Positions 46,501 through 55,844 of a DNA stretch of 64,000 nucleotides are shown here, piece by piece. Under the pieces are notes generated by a model. The model was not told the DNA's origin. It worked only from the letters and a program-made list of their open reading frames with translations, and made no database searches. Origin of the DNA: Brachycybe producta (lineage: Eukaryota; Arthropoda; Diplopoda; Playtdesmida; Andrognathidae); assembly GCA_036925085.1 (NCBI GenBank), contig JAUPFP010000004.1:8344938-8408937 (forward strand). The letters run 5' to 3'. Each line of letters starts with the position of its first letter. Within the stretch, counting starts at the first letter, position 1. The position numbers were made by a program, and so were the translations under genes.

Positions 46501-49500
46501 TAGGAAGAGATCTTGGCAAAGCTTTTCGATTGGTAATTGAGATGGAGTCCAACAAAGTCTTCTTTGGAGAAGACATGTTTGATCAAGCAGTCTATCAACA
46601 GTGCATACAAAGTTATGTGCGAAGTGCATCTGAAAAAGGGGTCATACTACCTGGAAGAAGCAAGGAGCCAGAGAAAATCGAGGAGACTGAAGGTGAAATC
46701 AATGTCATCCATGCTTTAGATGAGGCTCAAGTGATGAGCTCCACGGACCATGTCACCATAAATCCTGGACAGACAAGGCTGATCGAAGTGAAGGCCAACT
46801 GAATTCTGAGGGACACAGACATCTTTGCAGTAGTTCCTGATGAAGGGAGTATTTGTTGCTCCTGGGATCATGCAGGGACAAGATGAGATGACTTTCCGGA
46901 TCAAAGTCATGAATACTACCCTCAACATTGTCGGGATTGATTAACCATATTGAAGACAGCTGTGTTGCTAGAACCGAGACCATGTGTTTAGGCCAGGGTT
47001 TCCCAAACTTTTCAGCTCGTGTACCTTATTAGAATTTCAGTGTCTTTTCATGTGCCCCTAAAATTATATAAGCATGCTAGGGGAGAAGATGATGGTGAAC
47101 TAATTTTTTTAAATACGATACAAGTAAAATAAAAAGCTTTCCCATTATATAGGCCTACAAAATGCATTTTATTTAAAATTTTACTTCAAAATAAAAATAT
47201 GGTATCATTATTACTAGAAGTGGGACGAATCCTAAATTTTCTCGGATCCGAATTCTAAATGGTTCTCAAATTCCTCGAATCCTTCTATGTTATTCGTTAA
47301 GAAGATACAAATAAATGAAATAATATTAAATATTAAATTATTAATAATAAAAAAGTGTGGCACTAAGGGTTGCCACACGGTGATAGTGGTGATCCGGGTT
47401 GCAACAATCGCCGGTTTCTTTTTGTTAGTGAACGGTTTTATTGGACGTCAATGAAGTTCAAACCAAAGTTTTTAACAGTTTTTTTAGGTTAGGATTCGAA
47501 AGAAGAAAAAAGCGCGAAGATGCGAGTTTTCGAATCTCGAATATTTTTCAAGACTCGCAGGATTCGAGGATTCGAATGGCCCATCCCTAATTATTACTAA
47601 TACAACGGATGTGCTTGCTTATTTTTCAGCAATTTTCGAATTTTGGGGTCAAACTTTGATAATAGCAATCTAATATTTTCCTAAACATTTTACCAGTTTC
47701 TATAGTTATTTTTCATATACAACATGATAGAAAATCTGCTTTCACATAGGTATGTTGTTGTGAAAAATATCAGGAATTTCACAACTTTGTCTGCAATTGC
47801 AGGGTATTCATTTTTCCTTTCGCACCAAAATTCAAATAATTACATGAAAGAAAAAAGAATTCTAAAATTTATTTGTTTATAAATATATTTCACAAATATT
47901 CAATTATTTTTAATTTTGAGTGTGGGAAGCATTCCAAATACCCTTTAAGACAGGAATTAGACTACGCCCCACCCACCCATCCGGGTATAAGGGCTTACCC
48001 TTCAAGACAGTCACATGAAGGCCTACCCCAGTTTGGGAAACCCTGTTCTAGGCATATCAGAGTTGCAAACGGTATAAGCAATGGGATATTGAAAGTTCCA
48101 AGTATTGCTCAATGGATCTCGCAGTGAAACAACTGGAAGTGGGACGAAAACTAAATTTCCTCGAATCCCAATCCTAAAAGGTTCTCGAATCCCACGAATT
48201 TCGAATCCTTCATATAAGAATCTTATATTATTCATTAAGAAGCTACAAATGAATGAAATAATATTAATTAAATTATTAATAATAAAAAACAGTATGGCAC
48301 TCAGGGTCGTCACAAGGTGATATTGGTGATCCGGGCACCACCGAAATTGCAACAATCACTGTTGCATTTTGTTAATGAACGCTTCTATTTGACGTCAATT
48401 GCAGTTAAAACTAATTTTACCAAAGTTTTTAACAGTTTTTTTAGATTAGGATTCGAAAGACAAAAAAAGCACAAAGATTCGACTTTTCGAATCTCGAATA
48501 TTTTTCAAGATTCGCAGGATTCGAAGGTCCCATCCCTAGAAACAACAATTTGTAAATGAAATGGAATTACGTCATTGCCGCATTAATGCTGAAAAATGTG
48601 CCTGCATCAGTGCATCGACTCACTTAATATTGCATGTATGGCACCACACAGTACGAAGGCCTACACTTTGGATGTTCTAAGGTCTTCTAAGTCCGTCCCA
48701 TTCCATCTTCAAATGTAAAACATTATTATGCAATTCAGCACACTTTTTTAAAGTTATTAAAGGTGATCACGGTTACACGTGACGACCATTGACCTTTAGA
48801 TCATTGTGATGGCAATATATATTAAAAATCTTAAAGCTCATTAAAATACCTTTAAAATGGCAACTACAGTCGGCAACAGAGAGCGATAATATACAGTATA
48901 TATCCCATATATTACAAAAATATCGCTCAGCATTAAAATGATTACAATGCCGTGGACATAATGTATATTTACAGGCGGGCGATATATTTCGATATCATCT
49001 GACTTCGCTAGTTCAGCGATTTCTCAAAGTCCGGCTCACATAACTCGTCACAGAAAACCGCCTATTAATATAATATTACATTATACATATCAATACAAAA
49101 CTATGATATATATTAAATTATCGCTCTCCATCCGTTGCCGGCTTCAGTTATTTCTATATCTTCAGTAGTTACTGAGGTATGAAAATTTGAAAATGGATAA
49201 GAAACAAATATCTTTCAACAAGGTAGGTAGCTGCTGTCAAATATGCATTTCGACATTTTATCCGGAATTTTAAACCACCAGAATAAATTAACTTGTATTT
49301 AATTGGCAGAAAATGTGTCAATTTTAATGGCGCTTATTTCGATTAATAAAGCTAATTATCAATTCTTAAATTTCGTTATTAGCTGCGAAAACAAAAAAAC
49401 CGCAATTATTTTCCTACCAACCTAATAAATGGTTTATGTTTAAATAAGTTATTTTTTGTAGGTTTTGAGTTAATAATATAAATTTATAAAAAAATCATTT

Positions 49501-51089
49501 AAATTTAAATAAATAAATTAAAACGCCACTTTTTGCAAGCTTGCCTCCAAACCTAAATGTGATCTATAGATTGTATACATGTATTTCTTTATTTACTGTG
49601 CTTTTCCTTCTATTTAATTATTCATTATGTTAATGTACTGTTAACGAAATGCTTACCCATACGAATGACCAATCACAACATTCCTATCCTTGCTGTATCG
49701 ATCAAAAACTGACAGAACATCAGTTAGGATATTATGGAAGTGATATGCCTTTGCTTCGCTTGGAGCACAGCTAAGTCCATGTCCAATAAGATCCATGGCT
49801 ACAGTTTCGTAACCTCGCTGTTTGAAAAACTCCAGTTGGTTGAGCCACAAATCAGCCGAATCCCCGATACCATGAATGAAAAACAGCAACGGCTTTGTCT
49901 TGAATTTTTTCGACATAAACCTACGAACGTAACGAAGAGAACTATCTGTGCTCGAACCCCAAGTAGAACTCTGAAGACTCGATCCAACTTGGCTGCACAC
50001 ATCATCACCACCAGTCGGACTATATGTGAAGTTTACCAATGGATCGAACATGTCAGCGGCAATTCCTTCTACATCAAACAAACCTTGTTCATTGGCAGCG
50101 AAACCAGATGTAACAGTTAACCGTTTGGAAGACGAATGAGTGTTCGACCACACACAATCTGGAGACGATATTGACGGTGCGGGTCTGCAACTGGAAAAAT
50201 ACCGATCGGAATGTGACGGCTTCAAAATGGAAAAGCTTGTGTCCTGAGAACTCATTGCATGAAAACCCTGATTAGATAAACATGACTCAAACCCATTCGT
50301 GGCAGTAGGGTTCAAACACGTTGCGGACTTATCCGATCCAATGGCAAAATTTGAAAAACTACATTTATCTTCACCAAAAGACCAAATATCTTTAGGACAA
50401 TTTGTTTCATCGTGCATAACGTGTCCATTGCCAAGTTCGTGGTTGCATTTAGCAGAATCTATCGATTCACAATGGTCTTCAACAAAATTACAAACTAGAA
50501 CGCTATATTCCAATAACGCTCTATCTAAAATGGAATGAACCAATTGATCAGCTAATACTTTAACTTTCAGGAGAGTCTCCTCGGAATACGAAACCCTGTT
50601 CTTGGGGTGATACGGACTCTCAAAATCATAAACACGCACAGAACGCCTTGCAAAAGGTGCAGCCTCGTATGTTCCATGGTCTTCACAATAGTTGACGTCC
50701 AATTCGTCGGCGATGTCACCTCCGTTAATTTCGGCCATAACCACCATAGAATTGCTTCCATTGATACCTTCAGACACTGAAGTATCATATTCATACGGCC
50801 TAAACTGAACGGAATTACTGTTATTATGTTTAAAAGAAAAAGCAGTTCTTGTTTCTTGTCTTCCTATCACGTTCTCATTCTTCATCTTCATTGTAGGCAG
50901 GTGATGCAGAACCCGTATGAATCTTCGAGGCTTCGTCTCAACCATGTCATAATTCTTGGAGTTGTCCGAAGACGGCCAGATTCGTCTCGGCTGCTTCAAA
51001 CATTCACAAAAACCAGCAGTCGTACGTTGCTGCTGCTCCTGTTCGGCACGGTGACGCACCACCGACAAACGAGACTGCTCCTGCTGCAT
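34450..51089 (-). CDS. ABHD8: ABHD8-like alpha/beta-hydrolase domain protein, complete, four exons, 642 residues
   Basis: Alpha/beta-hydrolase-fold protein matching vertebrate ABHD8, a putative serine hydrolase of uncertain substrate. Exons 49657-51089, 35970-36137, 35697-35907 and 34450-34566 join in frame to 642 codons plus TGA. Visible features: an oxyanion-side HG motif in FFIHGIGD, the nucleophile elbow GHSYG split by intron 1 (Ser about 476), the candidate acid in VYGLRDPF (Asp about 591) and the catalytic His in PEASHMLM (about 619). The N-terminal region is long, polar and weakly conserved, but an RFIRVL segment aligns with human VEVKPGRVLRVKH. Human ABHD8 is about 440 residues, so this protein is longer, mostly before the hydrolase domain. 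ATG 51089 is the first Met after an in-frame TGA; a further upstream exon cannot be excluded. Intron 1 is 13.5 kb of nested transposons. I found no AATAAA signal close to the stop. Confidence 0.92.
34820..35350. repeat. Decayed minisatellite in ABHD8 intron 3
   Basis: Irregular units of roughly 40 bases built on TTGCAAGCATCTGCAAGC and ATTCTGTAAGGG repeat at least ten times with many changes. It fills about half of the 1.1-kb intron. Confidence 0.8.
35697..35907 (-). CDS. ABHD8: ABHD8 coding exon 3
   Basis: 211 bases. Acceptor TTTAAG|GAGGAA, donor GGAAAAG|GTAAAT. It encodes the lid-proximal helix SLDIPSYVLQHISKGQVWLE and SVPTLLVYGLRDPF, with the candidate catalytic Asp. Human counterpart: LTVPVLLVHGMHDKFVP. 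Confidence 0.92.
35970..36137 (-). CDS. ABHD8: ABHD8 coding exon 2
   Basis: 168 bases. Acceptor GTTTAG|AGCTTG, donor AGACG|GTAAAG. It encodes ACFAAALARHRSKQVTHLVL and LLSGGGPFPL, equivalent to the human VHKVIMINGGGPTAL strand-helix region. The acceptor lies about 190 bases from the outer end of a 5.1-kb hAT insertion in intron 1. Confidence 0.9.
36449..36873. mobile_element. hAT MITE, family M, copy 1
   Basis: TAGAGGTGGGAC at the left and GCCCATCCATA at the right, with target duplication CTTTTTAA / GTTTTTAA (7 of 8). Inner motifs TCTCGAATCCGAATCC and GGCACTCAGGGTCG are shared with the copies at 47215, 48134 and 51283. Confidence 0.85.
36935..40640 (+). mobile_element. R1-like LINE, heavily decayed
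   Basis: Plus strand: a region with KVHRARSFFQHC and RYKKEIERSKNSSWKQF (37440-37790), then RT blocks DKMRPICLLPTIGKVLDKLV, LSDEQFGFRQSRGT, ALDIRNTFSSAWYPLL, GCPQGSCLGPVLW and, at about 39480, LTYADC where YADD is expected. The C-terminal block runs to 40630. The RPICLLPTIGKVL wording is typical of the R1 clade. Many stops and frame changes. A 560-bp repeat interrupts it at 37854-38411. The original 5' end is unclear. Confidence 0.8.
37854..38411 (+). repeat. Unclassified ~600-bp repeat, copy 2, nested in the R1-like LINE
   Basis: CAGTTCTAGTTCCACTTTT to CTGTAGGCTCT, matching 23602-24203 in the same orientation with a short internal deletion. The LINE resumes to the right. Confidence 0.78.
41410..42500. 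other. ABHD8 intron 1, unidentified
   Basis: AT-rich sequence with no gene or element recognised. Confidence 0.5.
42501..43397. other. GC-richer block of unknown origin before a Gypsy LTR
   Basis: Higher GC than its surroundings, with an 80-codon minus-strand frame starting MATANASTDTLFDHW at 42763 and a plus-strand frame at 43090-43368. The minus-strand frame follows TATATAAAC-like sequence at 42790, as in the leader of a retroelement, but I cannot assign it. Confidence 0.35.
43398..46985 (+). mobile_element. Ty3/Gypsy element (family C): 5' LTR, gag, protease; pol lost
   Basis: LTR 43398-43996 (TGTTGCCACTTCCGG to GTGTTACA, AATAAA at 43868), then TTTGGTGGAGG as primer-binding-type sequence, a gag region from about 44300 with capsid-like sequence near 45015-45350, a zinc knuckle (CX2C...C) near 45670 and an aspartic protease (LLVDSGAFASVF) at about 46275. 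No reverse transcriptase or 3' LTR follows; an hAT element begins at 46994. Broken fossil with several breaks. Confidence 0.85.
46994..48045. mobile_element. Non-autonomous hAT element, host to a nested MITE
   Basis: CAGGGTTTCCCAAACT at the left and AGTTTGGGAAACCCTG at the right form inverted ends of at least 16 bp. Target duplication GTTTAGGC / TTCTAGGC (6 of 8). It contains family M copy 2. Confidence 0.88.
47215..47589. mobile_element. hAT MITE, family M, copy 2 (nested)
   Basis: TAGAAGTGGGACGAATCC to GGCCCATCCCTA with a perfect 8-bp target duplication ATTATTAC (47207-47214, 47590-47597). Inserted in the hAT element above. Confidence 0.93.
48134..48538. mobile_element. hAT MITE, family M, copy 3
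   Basis: TGGAAGTGGGACG to GGTCCCATCCCTA with a perfect 8-bp target duplication GAAACAAC (48126-48133, 48539-48546). Confidence 0.93.
48862..49150. mobile_element. MITE with CAACTACAGTCGGCAAC-type inverted ends
   Basis: Left CAACTACAGTCGGCAACAGA and right end, read in reverse, TAACTGAAGCCGGCAACGGA, both followed by GAGAGCGATAAT. About 289 bp, TA-rich inside. Superfamily unknown; no clear target duplication. Confidence 0.7.
49151..49656. other. ABHD8 intron 1, near exon 1
   Basis: AT-rich; nothing recognised. Positions 48547-48861 are likewise unassigned. Confidence 0.5.
49657..51089 (-). CDS. ABHD8: ABHD8 coding exon 1
   Basis: A 1,433-base open stretch ending at TATGG|GTAAGC inside the nucleophile elbow. 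Residues 1-380 or so are low in recognisable domains. The last ~90 residues begin the hydrolase fold (KPLLFFIHGIGD, DLIGHGLSCAP, RNVVIGHSYG) and match human ABHD8 almost block for block. The open frame continues to 51140 without an ATG. Confidence 0.88.
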
Positions 51090-51282
51090 GGCGAACACGG
51101 ATGACAAAAATGCATGTCGAGCCTTGAAGGTTTGAATCAAATAAAAAAGAATTACTCAGCAAAACTTAAAAATGCTCGAAAACCAATAAAACCCAATAAA
51201 TGACATAACAGACGTTATCTTTAACAGTATTATAATCATGCGCATATACTAGTAGGCCTATATATGTACATTATAAACTAAC

Positions 51283-51430
51283 GATGAGACATTCGAATCC
51301 TTGAATCTTGAAAAATATTCGAGATTCGAAACCTCGAATTATCACGATTTTTTTCGCCTTTCAAATAATAATCTAAAAAAAAATGTTAAAACTTTGGTGA
51401 AATTAGTTTTAACATCATTGACGTCCACAA
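51283..51430 (-). mobile_element. hAT MITE family M, truncated copy 4
   Basis: ATTCGAATCC, TTGAAAAATATTCGAGATTC and TGACGTCCA blocks match the reverse complement of copies 1-3; only the right third is present. Confidence 0.65.
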
Positions 51431-51622
51431 TTACGTAAAGTAATAATCTAAGGGTAAACTATCACTTTCATGTTTTCTTGTAATCAACCCTTTGAATCCC
51501 AGCTAAGTCAAAATTAAACAAATAATATAGGTCCCTATTTTGTAGACAATTAGCATATTACTGGTCTAAGTTCAGCATTTTAATATTAGACCAATAACAG
51601 GGTTAAAGTAACTGTCTTAATC

Positions 51623-51815
51623 ACAGGCAAGTGTGCTCAGCAAGATGCAGTCGTTTGCCCCGCCCTTTATGAGCGTCAGACCAAATATCAATGAATTAGA
51701 AATTGAAAAGGGCTGGGCATGTGACGTCAGACCAAATAACAAACCAATTAGAAGTTGCCGTTCCTCACAGAAGGGCGGAGCAAACGACTCCATCTTGCTG
51801 AGCACACTTGCCTGT
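51623..51815. mobile_element. Palindromic MITE with perfect 8-bp target duplication
   Basis: 193 bp with inverted ends of about 45 bp (ACAGGCAAGTGTGCTCAGCA and complement, one or two mismatches), flanked on both sides by TCTTAATC (51615-51622, 51816-51823). Inner GCGTCAGACCAAATA sequence ties it to the MITEs inside repeat copies A and B. Confidence 0.93.
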
Positions 51816-51823
51816 TCTTAATC

Positions 51824-52252
51824 CACTCTAAAAGTTACAGGTTTGACTGCAATAAAAGAAATTCAAGCAGGCGTACCCTAATACGGATAATACTTTGTAA
51901 AATCTTAGACTATTACTTTACCTTAGTCTAAGGTAAAATATTCTATTTGATTACATTATTTTAAGATTTAAAAAAATACTTACACATGGGCTTTAATAAG
52001 AGCTATTTTCGCACTAATTTCAAACTATTGTCTACCATTGATACATAAATAATAACTTTAAAATATGTAAAGTATTTACGAAAACAATCGCGTATCACAG
52101 AATAGATATTAGAATAGAAATTAAGAATGAAATCCACCGTTCGCACCTTTGATCCCTTTGAATTTTTGAAATAAGTGAAATAATAAACACGAAGTCACCC
52201 CTTGTTAACCGGTTACTCATAGCCCCTTATGCTCTCCAGGCGTGTCGGGACC
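51824..52252. other. Intergenic, nothing recognised
   Basis: AT-rich sequence between the MITE and the inverted-pair repeat. Confidence 0.5.
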
Positions 52253-52781
52253 ACTACCAGTAAGAGGCCCTCTCTGAGGTTATTAGAAGGAAGATCGTCT
52301 GCTAAAGTCGTCTGCTCAAACCTAGCAATGAGCAATGCACCCTCAACCCTGACAGCGTGACCGGGAACGAAGAGGGGAAAGCTTACATTTTAAATTTTAG
52401 TTTTTAATTTTATTTTTAAATTTTGTACTAAATTTAATTTTAATTATTGTTCAATAAATTTCATTTTTTTTATTTTAAAAAAATAAGTTTAGTAAGCAAT
52501 TAAAATGAAATTATTTTAATTGCTTATTAAATTAAATTTTTTAATTTATTTTGCAAATTTTATTCCAAAATTTCTGTTCTATTATTAAATAATATTAAAT
52601 AAATTAAAATGTATTCATAAATATTCAAAACATTAAAAATTATGTAAAATAAATACAATGTACATATTAAAACATTTCTAATTTGAAATTTTTCAACTTT
52701 TGTATTTTTACAAATTTGCCAACTTTTGAATTGTTGCTGTTGCCACAGATTAGCACAGATACAAAGAGAAATATATTTCAC

Positions 52782-53028
52782 AAGCGTTAGCCCATTAGAA
52801 CTAGCAGAGCGCCTGCGCATTACCATCTTATCGTTTTATATAGGAAAACTAACCTAACCAAACCAAACATATAGTGAACGTGAGCCTATAGTGAACGTCT
52901 CATCGGCAGTTTTCATTGGTGATCAATAGATGGCGATGCTAACGCAAATCTGCAATCACTTTCCTATATAAAACGAAAAGATGGTAACGCGCATGCGCTC
53001 TGCTAGTTCTAACGGGCTAACGCTAGTT
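52782..53028. mobile_element. MITE with ~65-bp inverted ends and 9-bp target duplication (Mutator-like?)
   Basis: AGCGTTAGCCCATTAGAACT at the left pairs with the right end over about 63 bases with few mismatches. Flanks ATATTTCAC / ATATTTCGC; the uninterrupted copy at 17.1 kb has a single ATATTTCTC. Long ends and a 9-bp duplication suggest the Mutator group; hAT is the alternative. Confidence 0.85.
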
Positions 53029-53108
53029 ATATTTCGCGTTATTCTGTGCTGTTTTTGTGTACGTGAAATTAGTACATTTCAAGATGGCGTCAACCACGTC
53101 GGCGTCAC

Positions 53109-53484
53109 TAGACCTGTGCGCCGTAGCATATTGATCGGCGGCGGCGGGCGAGGCTAAATAGGAGCAGCGGCGGCGGCGACTACCGGCGTCTGGGATTGAA
53201 CATATCGAACAAATATATCGATATATCGATATATTGACTGTAGTAATTATTGATATAAATTGAAATCGATAAATATCGAATATGGCATCATTTCATTCGA
53301 ATCATTTCTATGGCAGTTTTTGAAACAAAACCAACCAAAATAAATTTAAATTCGGCGGCCGCCAGTCATACACCGGCGGTGAGTGGCGGCGGGTTTTTTA
53401 AAAAAAGTACAAGCGGCGAGCGGCGGCGTTTTTAGCTTCAAAAACACCGGCGGCGGCGGTTTCGCCCGGCTGCGCACAGGTCTA
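53109..53484. mobile_element. hAT MITE with TAGACCTGTGCGC ends and CGG-rich interior
   Basis: 376 bp with 13-bp inverted ends TAGACCTGTGCGC / GCGCACAGGTCTA and a perfect 8-bp target duplication GGCGTCAC (53101-53108, 53485-53492). Contains many CGGCGG stretches and ATATCGATATATCGATATA. It sits inside the inverted-pair repeat. Confidence 0.93.
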
Positions 53485-53822
53485 GGCGTCACCACACAAT
53501 AGCGACTAATATTCTGGGGGGGGGGGGCGGCGCAGCACATGCGTACAAAAATTCTGTACGAAGTTAATTGCTCAGTTTCCGTTCTGTAGTTTTGAGGCAT
53601 AGCCTCCTATAGATACAGGCCTACCGGTAGTGGTTTTTCCGATAGCGATATGAATATGAATACTATCGCGATAATCAAACTATCGAGTGGTTTAGAAATC
53701 GATAGTTATTAAAAAAAATCAACACACTGTCTCACATAAACAATAATGTATCTGAAATAGTGGATGCTAGATGGCGCCATAATTAGTTCAATTTGTCGTT
53801 TGTACATATGCACTAAGTCACG

Positions 53823-54263
53823 CAGGGGTGGATTAACGCATAAGCCTTATAAGCACAGGCTTAGGGTGCCAAATTTTGAAGGGCGCCTTTGCACTCAGCA
53901 ATTACAAATTATTATTTTTTTTAAATTGTATAATTTAAAAGTTAACTCAATGAGACCAAGTAAATTGTACAAAATACTTTAAATATGTTTAAAAATTAGG
54001 ACAGGATTCAAAATAAATATTTTAGGATTTTATAACATTTTCCCAAAAAATATATGCTACCCCTTTCAATTTTGTTTAAGTTTCTTGCTTGTTTTTTTAA
54101 CTTTTGGTTTCATGAAATAGTGTTTTAGAAACTAGAATATTACATGATAATTAGTGTTTCATGACTTTTTTTAAAAAAATGTATGGTATTAAACTGAAAA
54201 ATTTTTGGGGGATGGGGGGCCCAAAATGCTTGAGGCTTATGGTGCTAAAAAGTCCGCCACTGG
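53823..54263 (+). mobile_element. Nested non-autonomous hAT element, same terminus as the hAT at 27352
   Basis: CAGGGGTGGATTAACGCATA at the left and AAAGTCCGCCACTG at the right. The left 40 bases match the 5' end of the hAT transposon at 24.2-27.4 kb, so it is a likely deletion derivative of that family. Flanks do not show a clear duplication. Confidence 0.78.
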
Positions 54264-54370
54264 ACTGACTGTGTGCACCTTGTGAACCATGTATGCCGTG
54301 AGCAATGTGCACAATGTGCATATTGTTCACTTCAACGTGTACCTTGTGCACAATGTGCACTGGACTGGTA
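54264..54370. repeat. Short TGTGCAC-rich array
   Basis: Repeated GTGCACaATGTGCA words between two copies of ACTGGACTG. Probably a small minisatellite at the edge of the nested hAT element. Confidence 0.5.
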
Positions 54371-54566
54371 AAACTACTAAGACAGGTTGTGAACCTAACA
54401 GGTTTTTAATGTAGCTTTTAATTTGCAACCTTGAAAAAAGTTGAAAACTATCGATAGTACTATCGATACTGAAGTGACTATCGACACTATCTATCGGTCC
54501 TGTAAAATACTATCGATAGTGCTATCGATAGTTTATTTTTGACTATCGCACATCACTACCTACCGG

Positions 54567-55840
54567 CTTCCAAATTTAGATATCCGTAAAATGGCCGCCG
54601 TTTGCCCAATTTACTCACCAAGCGGCACAACCTGTCAAATGTCATTTTATTGTGTATTCTATTGGTTTTGACTCTTTGTGCTATACGGTTATTTCTTAAG
54701 AAAAATTAAGAGCCGATCTAGAGCGTCGTAGCCGTGAGTAGGTCAATGTTTTCTTAAAGTCTTAAAGTTGAGCACATAGAGACCCATTTTAGACGAACAT
54801 GAGCGGCAAAATGTGAAAGTCCAAATACATATTTTTACTTACTTCTGTTCAACTTCGCCAACACTTAATTAAAACACTTACTTCAAGCTGCATTAAATTC
54901 TTAAATATACAATGATTAACGTTTGCTATATTTCAAGAATTGATTGTAAATTTTTATATTTTTAAAATGCATCAAAATTTGGTGCATTTGAAAATCATAT
55001 CTATAGATGCTGTCTTCAAATCTGTTCAACTTTTTTCCTGAGTAATATGTAGAAAAAAATTCAGTGTATAGTTCTATGTTTTATCTTGATTGTTTCTAGT
55101 TTTTATAGCTTAATTATCACTTATTAATATTCTATCTAATTAAAAATGTTCATAAACAAGTTGAGAGAAATGTGAGCCCTGTTTGATGTCCCAGTGTGAC
55201 GTCATACTTACAATGAATATTTTCCAAGTTTTTGGCGGCCATGTTTTTTTAATGATCGAATTTTAGCGTTTTTTTCCAGTTTTTTTCTCTTTCTAGTCAT
55301 TTTAGGGATAAAATGAAAGAGATGAAAAAGAAAGAGAACATTAAAATTTATTTGGTTATAAGATTTCATTGATGGACACTATTTGGACAACTCATGAGGT
55401 AAGGTGAAAGTTTGTTAGTGAGGAAAATAGTAGTTCCAGTCAGCCTTATGTATATGCATAGCCACCTTATATACGGTGGCTATGGTATATGAAACATTTA
55501 AAAACACGGAAATAAGCTTGAAAATGGACCTTATGTCCAATAATAGCCTCCTTTAAAATATTATAAAGAAGGCTATTGTCCAATAATTTCCAATATACAA
55601 TATTTCTAGTGGCAGTAGGGACGAAAAGACGGCCCCATAACAAGTTAGTAGACAAAATTTTAACATAGAACTCTATGAAAAATTGCTGCACCAGTAAGTT
55701 TTTTTGCTGTTTTCTAGCAAATTACTTGTCCAATTTATGTGAAGTTTTGAAAACACAAAGACAAAAGTAAGTAGTTTCACATCAATGCATTAGTTGTTTA
55801 TCATTGTTTTGTTGTTTTTGATATTTTGTTCTGAACTTTG
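54567..55840. other. Intergenic, unidentified
   Basis: No gene recognised. Two short folds: ATAGCCACC / GGTGGCTAT near 55458-55483, and AATAGCCTnCTTTA / TAAAGAAGGCTATT near 55543-55578. Confidence 0.5.
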
Positions 55841-55844
55841 CTTT

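Larger units (their letters stand above)
52253..53591 (+). repeat. Unclassified repeat, inverted pair, copy 2, with two nested elements
   Basis: Same sequence order as the reverse complement of 16963-17690. Removing the insertions 52782-53028 and 53109-53484 leaves about 720 bases that match the first copy from ACTACCAGT to CTGTAGTT. It lies 1.2 kb beyond the 5' end of ABHD8. Confidence 0.78.
53628..54558. mobile_element. hAT element with TAGTGRT ends, containing a second hAT element
   Basis: TAGTGGTTTTTCCGATAGCG at the left, TATCGCACATCACTA at the right, perfect 8-bp target duplication CCTACCGG (53620-53627, 54559-54566). ACTATCGATAG-type subterminal repeats at both sides. Confidence 0.9.

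Noticed and set aside
51617-51821. Mirror-image 62-codon frames on both strands
   Set aside because: Both come from the two arms of the palindromic MITE.
53346-53600. Proline-rich 84-codon minus-strand frame
   Set aside because: It arises from CGG repeats of the hAT MITE and crosses its edge into the surrounding repeat.
54151-54360. His/Val-rich frame
   Set aside because: Translation of the TGTGCAC-rich array and of the hAT edge.
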